Shown: in pieces, positions 1 through 7,692 of the stretch | Layout: each line of letters begins with the position of its first letter | Position numbering within the stretch: position 1 is the first letter of the stretch | Origin: Pseudomonas sp. Fl4BN1 | GTDB taxonomy: Bacteria; Pseudomonadota; Gammaproteobacteria; Pseudomonadales; Pseudomonadaceae | Direction of reading: 5' to 3' | Assembly (NCBI RefSeq): GCF_009908285.1 | Contig: NZ_JAAARM010000015.1 | Location: 96,641 to 160,640 of the forward strand | DNA length: 64,000 bases | Notes under the pieces: generated by a model | Database searches by the model: none | Told to the model about the DNA's origin: nothing | What the model saw: the letters and a program-made list of their open reading frames with translations, nothing else | Made by a program: the position numbers and the translations under genes

Positions 1-430
1 TCACCTCACCGGACTTCTCGAAGTGCAGGGTCAGCGGGAAGCGCTTGCCATCGGTGAGCAGGCTGCGGTCCTTAAGCTCCATCAGCATCACGTGGTAGCC
101 CATGGGGGCGAACTTCACTTCGCCGTTGGCAGGTACGGCAACCTTGTCCACTTGTTGCATCTTCATCAGGTCGCCCTGCATGACGTGCTCATGCAGCTCG
201 GCCCTGCCGGCAATCGGGGAGTCGACGCTGAGCAGGGTGTCGGCATTCTTGCCCGGGTTGTGCACCACGAAGTAGGCCGCGACGGTCGGCGCGTTCGGCG
301 GCAGCTCCTGGGACCAGGGGTGGGCGATTTGCAACTCGCCGGCCTTGTAGTCATGGGCGGTGGCGAAACAGGCAGGCAGCAGCAACGCGGCCAGCAGCAG
401 GGATTGCTTGACCAGGGACGGTTTCAACAT
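1..430 (-). CDS. PCu(A)C-type periplasmic copper chaperone (3' end outside window)
   Basis: The protein starts at 430 and reads leftward off the window edge, so about 143 residues are visible. The first 25 residues form a signal peptide (hydrophobic LLLAALLLP, then an Ala-rich end before HDYKAGE), which places it in the periplasm. The copper-binding signature H-X10-M-X21-H-X-M is intact: His80, Met91, His113 and Met115, within LHEHVMQGDLMKM and GYHVMLMEL. Family members carry Cu(I) and help deliver copper to cytochrome oxidase or to cuproenzymes. The DUF2946 gene ends 49 bases upstream on the same strand, the usual partner in Pseudomonas copper-uptake clusters that also hold a TonB-dependent receptor, which would lie beyond the window. 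The C-terminus cannot be judged. Confidence 0.9.
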   Translation of the reverse strand, partial: MLKPSLVKQSLLLAALLLPACFATAHDYKAGELQIAHPWSQELPPNAPTVAAYFVVHNPGKNADTLLSVDSPIAGRAELHEHVMQGDLMKMQQVDKVAVPANGEVKFAPMGYHVMLMELKDRSLLTDGKRFPLTLHFEKSGEV

Positions 431-479
431 GGCGGTTCTCCAGAACGATTCAAAAACGCAGATCACTTGCGAAAGGGAA

Positions 480-878
480 TCATGCCAGAGGTGGGGCACC
501 AGGGTTCAGGCTGGGCCATTGCTGGCGCAGCGTGAGCATTTCGATCTTCGGTTGCGGGGCGCCCGGCAGGGCGGCGAAGCGAACGAAATTCAGCTGGGGC
601 GGATGGCCGGGCAAGGCCACCAGAGGGGCCGAACCGGAGCAGCACCAGCAGTGCTGCATGTTCGAGTGGTCGTCATTCTGTGGCGCATTCTGCTCAAGCT
701 TGCCCAGGGAAATGGCCACCAGCTTGGTGCCGCTGGCCGAGCAGAAGCTGCCCCACAGCAGTTGTTCGTCCAGCCCTTGGCCAGTGCGCTGCATGGCCCC
801 GGAAAGCGGCATGGCAAGCATGTTGAACAGCACTGCGAAGCAGGCGATCCAGGCAAATGCGAGCCGTTGTCGGGACAT
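480..878 (-). CDS. DUF2946 domain protein
   Basis: A 132-residue protein with an N-terminal hydrophobic segment (LAFAWIACFAVLFNMLAMPL) that could be a signal peptide or anchor, and a short Cys/His-rich motif, MQHCWCCSGSAP, typical of DUF2946. Proteins of this family occur repeatedly beside PCu(A)C chaperones and copper TonB receptors in Pseudomonas. The exact role is unknown; metal handling in the envelope is inferred from context and from the Cys pair. The PCu(A)C gene follows 49 bases downstream, so the two are probably cotranscribed. Confidence 0.8.
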   Translation of the reverse strand: MSRQRLAFAWIACFAVLFNMLAMPLSGAMQRTGQGLDEQLLWGSFCSASGTKLVAISLGKLEQNAPQNDDHSNMQHCWCCSGSAPLVALPGHPPQLNFVRFAALPGAPQPKIEMLTLRQQWPSLNPGAPPLA

Positions 879-978
879 GATGGACGATCCGTCGGTTGAG
901 CGATCAGGTGGGTATTTAGCCTGATCGCTGTGGATAAGTAAAAAAACACCGTGTGCGGTGTGGTGTCGCAGTGCCGGC

Positions 979-1269
979 TCAGGCAGGGCTGACGTGGAGC
1001 TTCAGCCCCAGGGCCTTCATGACCTTGATGATCGTTGCGAACTCGGGATTGCCCTGGCTGCCTAGGGCCTTGTACAGGCTCTCGCGGCCCAGGCCGGTGT
1101 CACGTGCGACCTGGGTCATGCCCCGGGCTCGGGCGATGTCGTTGAGTGCGGCGCGGATCAGTACGCCATCGCCGCTGTCTTCCTCGAAGCAGGCGTCGAG
1201 GTAGGCGACCATGTCTTCAGGGGTCTTGAGATATTCTGCCGCGTCGAAGCGGCTCACTGGGGTACGCAT
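979..1269 (-). CDS. HigA-type antitoxin (putative addiction-module antidote)
   Basis: A 96-residue protein with a C-terminal helix-turn-helix of the XRE kind (MTQVARDTGLGRESLYKAL, about residues 50-68). It matches the antidote family that starts with a conserved YL-pTPEDmvaYLeAc region. It should bind and neutralise the toxin encoded just upstream and repress the shared promoter through its DNA-binding domain. The gene begins 3 bases after the toxin stop codon, so translation is probably coupled. Toxin-first order is typical of HigBA-like modules. Name and role come from family resemblance. Confidence 0.85.
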   Translation of the reverse strand: MRTPVSRFDAAEYLKTPEDMVAYLDACFEEDSGDGVLIRAALNDIARARGMTQVARDTGLGRESLYKALGSQGNPEFATIIKVMKALGLKLHVSPA

Positions 1270-1272
1270 GTT

Positions 1273-1575
1273 TCAGCCCTCGCTCTTGAGGTCGTGAGCC
1301 AGCTGCCTGGCCCGTTGGATATCGCGACTTTGGGTGGCTTTGTCGCCACCGATCAACAACAGGTAGATCGTCTGGGCGCGGCGCGAAAAGTACACCCGAT
1401 AACCCGGGCCGCGATGAATGCGCATCTCATGAACACCTTCACCCACGGGTTCACAGTCGCCGAACCGGCCCAGTTGTGCAGCCCTGATCCGGGCCAGCAC
1501 GCGGGTTTTTCCTTGGGGGTCTTTCAGACGTACAAGCCAGCGGGTGAACTCCTGAGTCTGCTCAAAGATGAACAT
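1273..1575 (-). CDS. RelE/ParE-superfamily toxin (HigB-like addiction-module killer)
   Basis: The preferred start at 1575 gives about 100 residues (MFIFEQTQEFTRWLV...). It is preceded by AAGGAA 10 bases upstream; an earlier in-frame start at 1608 would put that ribosome site inside the gene. Family features include the KTRVLARIRAAQLGRFGD stretch, then GVHEMRIHRGPGYRVYF and LLLIGGDKATQSRDI, typical of the RelE-like killer family. Members are usually ribosome-dependent mRNA interferases. The cognate antitoxin follows directly. Neighbours are copper genes on one side and cobalamin genes on the other, so the module looks like an independent insertion. Confidence 0.85.
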   Translation of the reverse strand: MFIFEQTQEFTRWLVRLKDPQGKTRVLARIRAAQLGRFGDCEPVGEGVHEMRIHRGPGYRVYFSRRAQTIYLLLIGGDKATQSRDIQRARQLAHDLKSEG

Positions 1576-1759
1576 GGCGACTGTATTCCTTGGGATACGA
1601 GCTGGCAAGTCATTCGCCAGACTTAAACGCAGTGGAGCGACGACCGGACCTGAAGCGGGTGCGGTCGCTGCTGAACCTTTCCAAGGAGGCTAAAATATTG
1701 CCGGGCCAGTCGCTGCCAGGGGTTTCCCAAGAGTGTGTGGGGTACGACGCCTTTGTCTG

Positions 1760-2488
1760 TCAGGCGTAGGCCAGTTGACTCAGGGCGGCCAGGACCTCGG
1801 TCACGCTGGCAAAGCTGCGGTCGACCTCGGGCAGGTCGGGGCGCTTGAGCACCAGGACCGGTACCCCGCGTTCGCGAGCCACTTCCAGCTTGGGCTCGGT
1901 GGCGCTGCTGCCGCTGTTCTTGCTGATCAGCACATCGATTTGCCGACGCTCGAACAGTTCGCGCTCGTCCGCGATCAGGAACGGCCCGCGCGCACCAATC
2001 ACTTCACAGCGCGGGTTGCCGGGGTACGCCTCCAGGGCGCGCAGGGTCCAGAACTGTTCGGGAGGGATTTCATCCAGGTGCTGCAAGGGTTCGCGGCCGA
2101 GGGTGAACAGGGGGCGCTTGAATGGCTGCAGGGTCTGTACCAGGTGTGACCAGTCGGCTACTTCACGCCAGTCATCGCCCGCCTGGGGTTGCCAGGCGGG
2201 GCGCCGCAGGGCCCAGCAGGGCACGCCGCTGAGCGCTGCAGCGGCCACGGCATTGGCGCTGATCTGCGCGGCATAGGGGTGAGTGGCGTCCAGCAACAGG
2301 CTGATCCGTTGCTCGCGAATAAAGCCTGCCAGGCCCTCGGCACCGCCGTAACCGCCGACCCGCACCTGGCAGGCCAGGTCGCTGGGCACCCGGCCGACGC
2401 CGGCCAGGCTGTAGATATGTTGCGGACCCAGGGTGCGGGCGATGGCCAGTGCCTCGGTGACCCCGCCCAACAACAGGATGCGGGTCAT
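1760..2488 (-). CDS. cobK: Precorrin-6A reductase
   Basis: A 242-residue protein beginning MTRILLLGGVTEALAIAR, with the N-terminal glycine-rich nucleotide-binding turn of CobK/CbiJ. It reduces precorrin-6A to dihydro-precorrin-6 with NADPH in corrin-ring synthesis. Further family features are LLLDATHPYAAQISANA near residue 80 and a C-terminal ISKNSGSSATEPKLEVAR segment. The start at 2488 overlaps the stop of cbiD by four bases (ATGA), so translation is coupled. It is the last gene of the minus-strand cobalamin group. Confidence 0.93.
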   Translation of the reverse strand: MTRILLLGGVTEALAIARTLGPQHIYSLAGVGRVPSDLACQVRVGGYGGAEGLAGFIREQRISLLLDATHPYAAQISANAVAAAALSGVPCWALRRPAWQPQAGDDWREVADWSHLVQTLQPFKRPLFTLGREPLQHLDEIPPEQFWTLRALEAYPGNPRCEVIGARGPFLIADERELFERRQIDVLISKNSGSSATEPKLEVARERGVPVLVLKRPDLPEVDRSFASVTEVLAALSQLAYA

Positions 2489-3582
2489 TGCAACGCTCCG
2501 GCGTGGCCGACGATGCCGCCCTGGCGATCGATGGCGAAGACTTCCACCTGGACCTGGGGCGGCACCACGCTGCGGGCGAAGTCCAGGGCGTGCTGGCACA
2601 CCGCGTTGCCCAGGGCGACCCCGGCAGCGCTGGCCATGGCCAGCGCCTGCTGGCTGGTGTTGGCCTCGCGGATGGCCTGTTGCAGGGCCGGATCGGCGCC
2701 CACTTCAGCAGCCCATTGCGCCAGTTGTGGCAAGTCGATGCTGGAGTGGCGGCTGTGCAGGTCCATGTGCCCGGCCGCCAGCTTGCTGATCTTGCCGAAG
2801 CCACCACACAGGCTGAGTTTGGCCACCGGCACTTTGCGCAGGTGCTTGAGCACTGCGCCGACAAAATCGCCCATTTCGATCAGGGCGATTTCCGGCAGCC
2901 CATAGACCCGGCGCATGGTGTCCTCACTGGCGTTGCCGGTGCAGGCGGCGATGTGCTGGTAGCCATTGGTCTTGGCCACATCGATGCCCTGGTGGATCGA
3001 AGCGATATAGGCTGCGCAGGAGAAGGGCCGGACAATGCCACTGGTGCCCAGGATCGACAACCCACCGAGAATCCCCAGGCGCGGGTTCATGGTTTTCAGG
3101 GCCAGGGCTTCACCGCCCTCGACATTCACCGTGACTTCGAAGCCGCCGGCGTAGGCTTGCTCCTCGGCGAGTCGCTGCAGATGCTCGCTGATCATCCGCC
3201 GCGGTACCGGATTGATCGCCGGCTCGCCCACTGCCAGGACCAGGCCGGGGCGGGTCACGGTGCCGACCCCTGAGCCTGCGACGAAGCGAATTCCCGGTTC
3301 GCGGGTCAGGCACACCTGGGAGTACAGCAGGGCGCCGTGGGTAACATCCGGATCGTCGCCGGCGTCCTTGAGGGTTCCGGCTTCGGCGCCGTCTACGGTG
3401 TGGCGGCAGAACTCCAGGCGCATCTGTACCTGCTTGCCCTTGGGCAGGACGATATCCACCGCATCCGCGTTGACGCCCGCCAACAGCAGGCGAGCAGCGG
3501 CCAGGCTGGTGGCGGTGGCGCAACTGCCGGTGGTCAGGCCACTGCGCAGGGGCGTGGGCTGCTCAGCCGTTTCCTCACGCAT
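2485..3582 (-). CDS. cbiD: Cobalt-precorrin-5B (C1)-methyltransferase CbiD
   Basis: About 365 residues from the ATG at 3582; a GTG at 3591 is an alternative. The N-terminus LRSGLTTGSCATATSLAAA is the CbiD signature, followed by GGLSILGTSGIVRPFSCAAY and a C-terminal LCGGFGKISKLAAGHMDLHS. CbiD methylates C1 of the ring and removes the extruded two-carbon unit. It is classically an enzyme of the oxygen-independent route, yet here it sits with cobG of the oxygen-dependent route, as in P. aeruginosa, where it is thought to stand in for CobF. The 93-base gap to cobL holds part of a REP-like sequence. Confidence 0.92.
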   Translation of the reverse strand: MREETAEQPTPLRSGLTTGSCATATSLAAARLLLAGVNADAVDIVLPKGKQVQMRLEFCRHTVDGAEAGTLKDAGDDPDVTHGALLYSQVCLTREPGIRFVAGSGVGTVTRPGLVLAVGEPAINPVPRRMISEHLQRLAEEQAYAGGFEVTVNVEGGEALALKTMNPRLGILGGLSILGTSGIVRPFSCAAYIASIHQGIDVAKTNGYQHIAACTGNASEDTMRRVYGLPEIALIEMGDFVGAVLKHLRKVPVAKLSLCGGFGKISKLAAGHMDLHSRHSSIDLPQLAQWAAEVGADPALQQAIREANTSQQALAMASAAGVALGNAVCQHALDFARSVVPPQVQVEVFAIDRQGGIVGHAGALQ

Positions 3583-3675
3583 AGCGCACACCCTGCAAGG
3601 GCGAGCGTGCCCGTGAACAAGCGTTTGCGCACCCGCACGAGGACGCGTTCGCAGGCAAGCCCGCGGCTACCAGGG

Positions 3676-4890
3676 TCATGGCAATTCCTGGGGTTTTTGC
3701 AGGTCCAGCAGGGTGATCGGCAAGGCTTGGCGCCAGGTGTCGAATTCCCCCAGGGGCTGGGCCTGGGCGATATGGATGCGGGTCAGTTCACCGCCGTGCC
3801 GGTCACGCCAGTCCATCAAGGTCATTTCGCTTTGCAGGGTCACCGCATTGGCCACCAGGCGTCCGCCAGGCTTGAGTTGTTCCCAGCAGGCCTGCAGTAC
3901 GCCGTCACGGGTCACGCCGCCGCCGATGAACACCGCGTCCGGACGCTCCAGCCCGACCAGGGCCTGGGGTGCGCTGCCGCGAATCAGTTGCAGTCCGGGC
4001 ACTCCAAGCACTTCGCGGTTGTGTTCGATCAACTGTTGGCGGCCAGTGTCGGCCTCGATGGCCAGGGCTCGGCAGCTAGGGTGCGCGCGCATCCATTCGA
4101 TGCCGATGGAGCCGCTGCCGGCCCCCACATCCCAGAGCAATTCACCGGGCACCGGAGCCAGGCGCGCCAGGGTGATGGCGCGCACGTCGCGCTTGGTCAG
4201 TTGGCCGTCGTGCTGAAAGGCTGCGTCAGGCAGGCCGGCCAGGCGCGACAGACGCAGCGTATTGGGCTCGGCCCGGCATTCGATGGCCAGCAGGTTCAGG
4301 TCGGCAATCGGTGGATCGCTCCAGTCATTGGCAGTGCCATCTACCCGTCGCTCCAGTGGCCCTCCCAGGTGCTCCAGCACACTGATCCGGCTCGGGCCGA
4401 AGCCGCGTTCACGCAGCAGACCGGCGATGGCCGCCGGGCTGTGGCCGTCATTGCTCAGCACCAGCAGGCGTACGCCGCTGAACAGCTGTGCATTGAGCGC
4501 GGCGATTGGCCGCGCCACCACCGACAGGGTGACCACTTCCTGCAGCGGCCAGCCCAGGCGTGCGGCAGCCAGGGAATAAGCGGAAGGGAAGGGCAGCACC
4601 TGCAGTTCATGCGCCGGCAGTTGCCGCGCCAGGCTGGCACCGACGCCGAACAGCATCGGGTCGCCGCTGGCCAGCACGCAGACTGCTGTGCCCCGCTGGC
4701 TCAGCACTGGCTCCAGTGAAAACGGGCTGGGCCACAGCTGGCGCTCGCCACGGATGCACGCCGGCAGCAGATCCAGCTGGCGCTGGCCGCCGACGATCCG
4801 CGAGGCCCCCAGCAGGGCGTGACGGGCATTCCTGCCCAGGCCCTTGAAGCCGTCTTCACCGATTCCCACTACTGTCAGCCAGGGCGACAT
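3676..4890 (-). CDS. cobL: Precorrin-6B C5,15-methyltransferase (decarboxylating), CbiE-CbiT fusion
   Basis: 404 residues. Residues 1 to about 200 form a tetrapyrrole methylase (CbiE) domain with VVGIGEDGFKGLG at the N-terminus and VLASGDPMLFGVG near residue 75. Residues from about 215 form the CbiT SAM-methyltransferase domain with WDVGAGSGSIGIEWMRAHP and an IGGGVTRDG loop. The enzyme methylates C5 and C15 and decarboxylates the C12 acetate to give precorrin-8X. The start at 4890 was chosen because the tetrapyrrole methylase fold begins right after it; the open frame continues far upstream antisense to cobG, but that part has no protein-like signature. Transcribed divergently from cobG. Confidence 0.93.
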   Translation of the reverse strand: MSPWLTVVGIGEDGFKGLGRNARHALLGASRIVGGQRQLDLLPACIRGERQLWPSPFSLEPVLSQRGTAVCVLASGDPMLFGVGASLARQLPAHELQVLPFPSAYSLAAARLGWPLQEVVTLSVVARPIAALNAQLFSGVRLLVLSNDGHSPAAIAGLLRERGFGPSRISVLEHLGGPLERRVDGTANDWSDPPIADLNLLAIECRAEPNTLRLSRLAGLPDAAFQHDGQLTKRDVRAITLARLAPVPGELLWDVGAGSGSIGIEWMRAHPSCRALAIEADTGRQQLIEHNREVLGVPGLQLIRGSAPQALVGLERPDAVFIGGGVTRDGVLQACWEQLKPGGRLVANAVTLQSEMTLMDWRDRHGGELTRIHIAQAQPLGEFDTWRQALPITLLDLQKPQELP

Positions 4891-5028
4891 CACTTTTCCT
4901 CGAACATAAAACCTGATGTTCCGACAGGCAGGCTTTTCATGCCTTCGGACAAAGCAGGCATAATACCGCGCCTTCGCTGACGAAGCGCTTTTCCCACACT
5001 GCCGGCCACCCCTTTGAACGAACGCTCG

Positions 5029-6342
5029 ATGTCCACTGCCATCCGTCCCTCGGCTTGCCCGGGGTTGCTGCGCATCGTCCCGGCGCTGGACGGTGGCATC
5101 TGCCGGATCAAGCTGGCGGGCGGGGCCATCAGCGCGACCCAGGCGCTGGCGGTGGCCGATGCAGCGCAGGCTTATGCCGGCGGGGTGATCGAGGCCACCA
5201 ATCGCGCCAACCTGCAGATTCGCGGCATTGGTGCGGAGCATCAGGCGTTGATCGCCAAACTGCTGGCGGCCGGCCTGGGACCGACCTCCGCCGCCGGCGA
5301 CGATGTGCGCAACCTGATGCTCAGCCCCAGCGCCGGGATTGACCCGCTGCGGCTGCTGGACACCCGGCCCCTGGCCGGGCAGATCCTCGAGACCTTGCAG
5401 AGCCATCCGCGCTTCCACGAGTTGTCGGCCAAGTTTGCCGTGCAACTCGACGGCGGCGAGGCCCTGGCCATGCTCGAGCATCACCACGATCTGTGGCTGG
5501 CGGCCCTTGAGCGCGACGGACAATTGCTGCTGGCCTTTGGCTTGGCCGGTTGCCCTGTGGATAAACCTGTAGCCGCGGTGCCGCTGGAGCAGGGCCACGA
5601 GCTGCTGGTGGCGGTGCTCGAGCTGTTCCTCGAACAGGCCCTGCCCGAGCAGACGCGCATGCGTCATTTGCTGGCGCAAATGCCGGTGAGCGATTTTGTC
5701 GCGCTGCTGGATCAGCGTTTGAGTCGTCCCTTGTTGAACATCGATGGCTGGCAGCGCCCGGCCGCCGCCGAAGGCCTGCACCTGGGAACTTATCCACAGA
5801 GCGACAGCGGGCGGGTGTATGTCGGCGCGGTCACGCCCTTGGGACGCCTCGATCCCGACATGCTCAAGGGCGTCGCGCAGTTGGCGCAGCGTTACGGCGA
5901 CGCCAGCCTGCGTTTCACCCCCTGGCAGAGCCTGCTGCTGCCCTTCATTGCCCTGGCGGACGCTCCGGCAGTCACTGCGCAGTTGAGTCAACTGGGCCTG
6001 CTGTGCAGCCCTGGGCAGGCCTTGGCCCATCTGATTGCCTGCACCGGTTCCAATGGTTGCGGCAAGGCCCTGGCCGAGACCAAGGGCGATGCCGTCAGGC
6101 TGGCAGCCTTGCTGCAACGTCACGGCCGCTGCCTGGATGTGCACCTGTCGGCCTGTTCGCGCTCCTGTGCTGCCGCCCATGTGGCTGCGGCCACCTTGCT
6201 GGCCGTGGCCCCCGGGCGCTATGACGTTTATTTTCGCGATGCCGCGCAGCCGGGTTTCGGCACGTTGCACGCACGTAACCTTTCTATTGAAGCGGCAGAG
6301 GCTGTACTTGAAGCCCGCCCACGGAGTCACCTTGATGATTGA
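5029..6342 (+). CDS. cobG: Precorrin-3B synthase
   Basis: About 437 residues of the nitrite/sulfite reductase ferredoxin-like fold. CobG uses a [4Fe-4S] cluster and O2 to hydroxylate precorrin-3A and form the lactone, the step that defines the aerobic route. The cluster ligands are visible as Cys338 and Cys344 (CTGSNGC) and Cys376 and Cys380 (CSRSC). The ATG at 5029 is preferred; a TTG at 5014 is in frame. The gene overlaps cobH by 8 bases and starts the plus-strand group cobG-cobH-cobI-cobJ. It is divergent from cobL; the 138-base gap shows no B12-box sequence, so I cannot support a cobalamin riboswitch. Confidence 0.93.
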   Translation: MSTAIRPSACPGLLRIVPALDGGICRIKLAGGAISATQALAVADAAQAYAGGVIEATNRANLQIRGIGAEHQALIAKLLAAGLGPTSAAGDDVRNLMLSPSAGIDPLRLLDTRPLAGQILETLQSHPRFHELSAKFAVQLDGGEALAMLEHHHDLWLAALERDGQLLLAFGLAGCPVDKPVAAVPLEQGHELLVAVLELFLEQALPEQTRMRHLLAQMPVSDFVALLDQRLSRPLLNIDGWQRPAAAEGLHLGTYPQSDSGRVYVGAVTPLGRLDPDMLKGVAQLAQRYGDASLRFTPWQSLLLPFIALADAPAVTAQLSQLGLLCSPGQALAHLIACTGSNGCGKALAETKGDAVRLAALLQRHGRCLDVHLSACSRSCAAAHVAAATLLAVAPGRYDVYFRDAAQPGFGTLHARNLSIEAAEAVLEARPRSHLDD

Positions 6343-6961
6343 TTACATCCGCGACGGTCAGGAGATCTATCGCAACTCCTTCGCGATCATCCGCGAAGAA
6401 GCCAGGCTCGATCGCATTCCTGCCGACCTGGAAAAACTCGCGGTGCGCGTGATCCACGCCTGCGGCATGGTCGAGGCCATCGACGGCCTGCAGTTCTCGG
6501 CAGGCGCAGGCAAGGCCGGGCGCGATGCCCTGGCCGCCGGTGCACCGATCCTCTGCGATGCGCGGATGGTCTGCGAAGGCATCACGCGGGCGCGTTTGCC
6601 CGCCAACAATCAGGTGATCTGCACCCTGCGCGACGACAGCGTGCCGGAGCTGGCCCGGGAGCTGGGCAACACCCGCTCGGCGGCGGCCCTGGAGCTGTGG
6701 CGCCCGCACCTGGAAGGCAGCGTGGTGGTGATCGGCAACGCCCCCACCGCGTTGTTCTACCTGTTGGAAATGCTCGATGCCGGGGCACCGAAACCCGCAC
6801 TGATCCTCGGCTTCCCGGTGGGTTTTGTCGGCGCCGCCGAATCCAAGGCGATGCTCGCTGCGGACAGCCGGGGCGTGCCCTTCGTGATCATGCAGGGTCG
6901 CCTCGGTGGCAGCGCCATGGCCGCCGCCGCCGTCAATGCCCTGGCCACGGAGATCGAATGA
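6335..6961 (+). CDS. cobH: Precorrin-8X methylmutase
   Basis: 208 residues. It moves a methyl group from C11 to C12 to make hydrogenobyrinic acid. The catalytic histidine is His41 in VRVIHACGM, followed by the typical GAPILCDARMVCEGITRARLP segment and VIGNAPTALFYLLEML. A glycine-rich VGFVGAAESK motif follows near residue 168. Its start lies inside the end of cobG (8-base overlap) and its stop overlaps the start of cobI by four bases, so the group is tightly coupled. Length is normal for the family. Confidence 0.95.
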   Translation: MIDYIRDGQEIYRNSFAIIREEARLDRIPADLEKLAVRVIHACGMVEAIDGLQFSAGAGKAGRDALAAGAPILCDARMVCEGITRARLPANNQVICTLRDDSVPELARELGNTRSAAALELWRPHLEGSVVVIGNAPTALFYLLEMLDAGAPKPALILGFPVGFVGAAESKAMLAADSRGVPFVIMQGRLGGSAMAAAAVNALATEIE

Positions 6962-7692
6962 TGCAGCAACCTGGACGTTTGATCGGCCTCGGCGTCGGCC
7001 CCGGTGACCCGGAACTGATTACTGTCAAAGCCCTGCGCCTGCTGCGTGAGTCGCCGGTGGTGGCGTATTTCGTCGCCAAGGGCAAAAAGGGCAACGCCTT
7101 CGGTATCATCGAGGCGCACCTGCAACAAGCCCAGACCTTGATGCCGCTGGTGTATCCGGTGACCACCGAAGTGCTGGAGGCGCCGCTGTCCTATGAACAG
7201 ATAATCAGCGATTTCTACGACAGTGCCAGCGAGGCATTGGCGGTACACCTGGACGCCGGCCGCGATGTGGCGGTGATCTGTGAAGGTGACCCGTTCTTCT
7301 ACGGTTCCTACATGTACCTGCATGACCGCCTGGCCGAACGCTATCAGGCCGAAGTAGTGCCGGGCGTGTGTTCGATGCTTGGTGGTGCCTCGGTACTGGG
7401 CGCCCCGTTGGTGTATCGCAACCAGAGCCTGTCGGTGCTCTCCGGCGTGCTGCCCCATGACGAGCTCAAGCGGCGCCTGGCGGATGCCGATGCGGCGGTG
7501 GTGATGAAGCTGGGGCGCAACTTCCCCAAGGTGCGCCAGGTACTGCAGGAGCTGGGTCTGGCGCAGCGAGCGTTGTATGTCGAGCGCGCGACCATGGCCA
7601 ACCAGAAGATCGTGCCCCTGGATGAGGTGGAGCCGATGTCTTCGCCGTACTTCTCGCTGATCATCGTTCCCGGCGAAAGGTGGCAAGGCTGA
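6958..7692 (+). CDS. cobI: Precorrin-2 C20-methyltransferase
   Basis: 244 residues of the tetrapyrrole (corrin/porphyrin) methylase family. The N-terminal LIGLGVGPGDPELITVKAL and the CEGDPFFYGSYMYL motif near residue 105 form the SAM site. It uses SAM to methylate precorrin-2 at C20, giving precorrin-3A, the substrate of CobG. Two adjacent ATG codons (6958 and 6961) are possible starts; the first gives the ATGA overlap with cobH. The stop touches the start of cobJ by one base. Confidence 0.94.
   Translation: MMQQPGRLIGLGVGPGDPELITVKALRLLRESPVVAYFVAKGKKGNAFGIIEAHLQQAQTLMPLVYPVTTEVLEAPLSYEQIISDFYDSASEALAVHLDAGRDVAVICEGDPFFYGSYMYLHDRLAERYQAEVVPGVCSMLGGASVLGAPLVYRNQSLSVLSGVLPHDELKRRLADADAAVVMKLGRNFPKVRQVLQELGLAQRALYVERATMANQKIVPLDEVEPMSSPYFSLIIVPGERWQG

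Noticed and set aside
1576..1759. Possible small gene or terminator between the toxin gene and cobK
   Set aside because: Only imperfect pairing (AGCGAC/GTCGCT) is visible, with no T-run and no coding frame with a ribosome site.
4891..5028. Cobalamin riboswitch between cobL and cobG
   Set aside because: The gap is only 138 bases and I find no B12-box sequence on either strand.
4891..6330. Open frame extending cobL by about 480 codons upstream on the minus strand
   Set aside because: It runs antisense through cobG, lacks any family signature and has the Gln/Gly/Arg-rich look of a high-GC shadow frame; the methylase fold starts at 4890.
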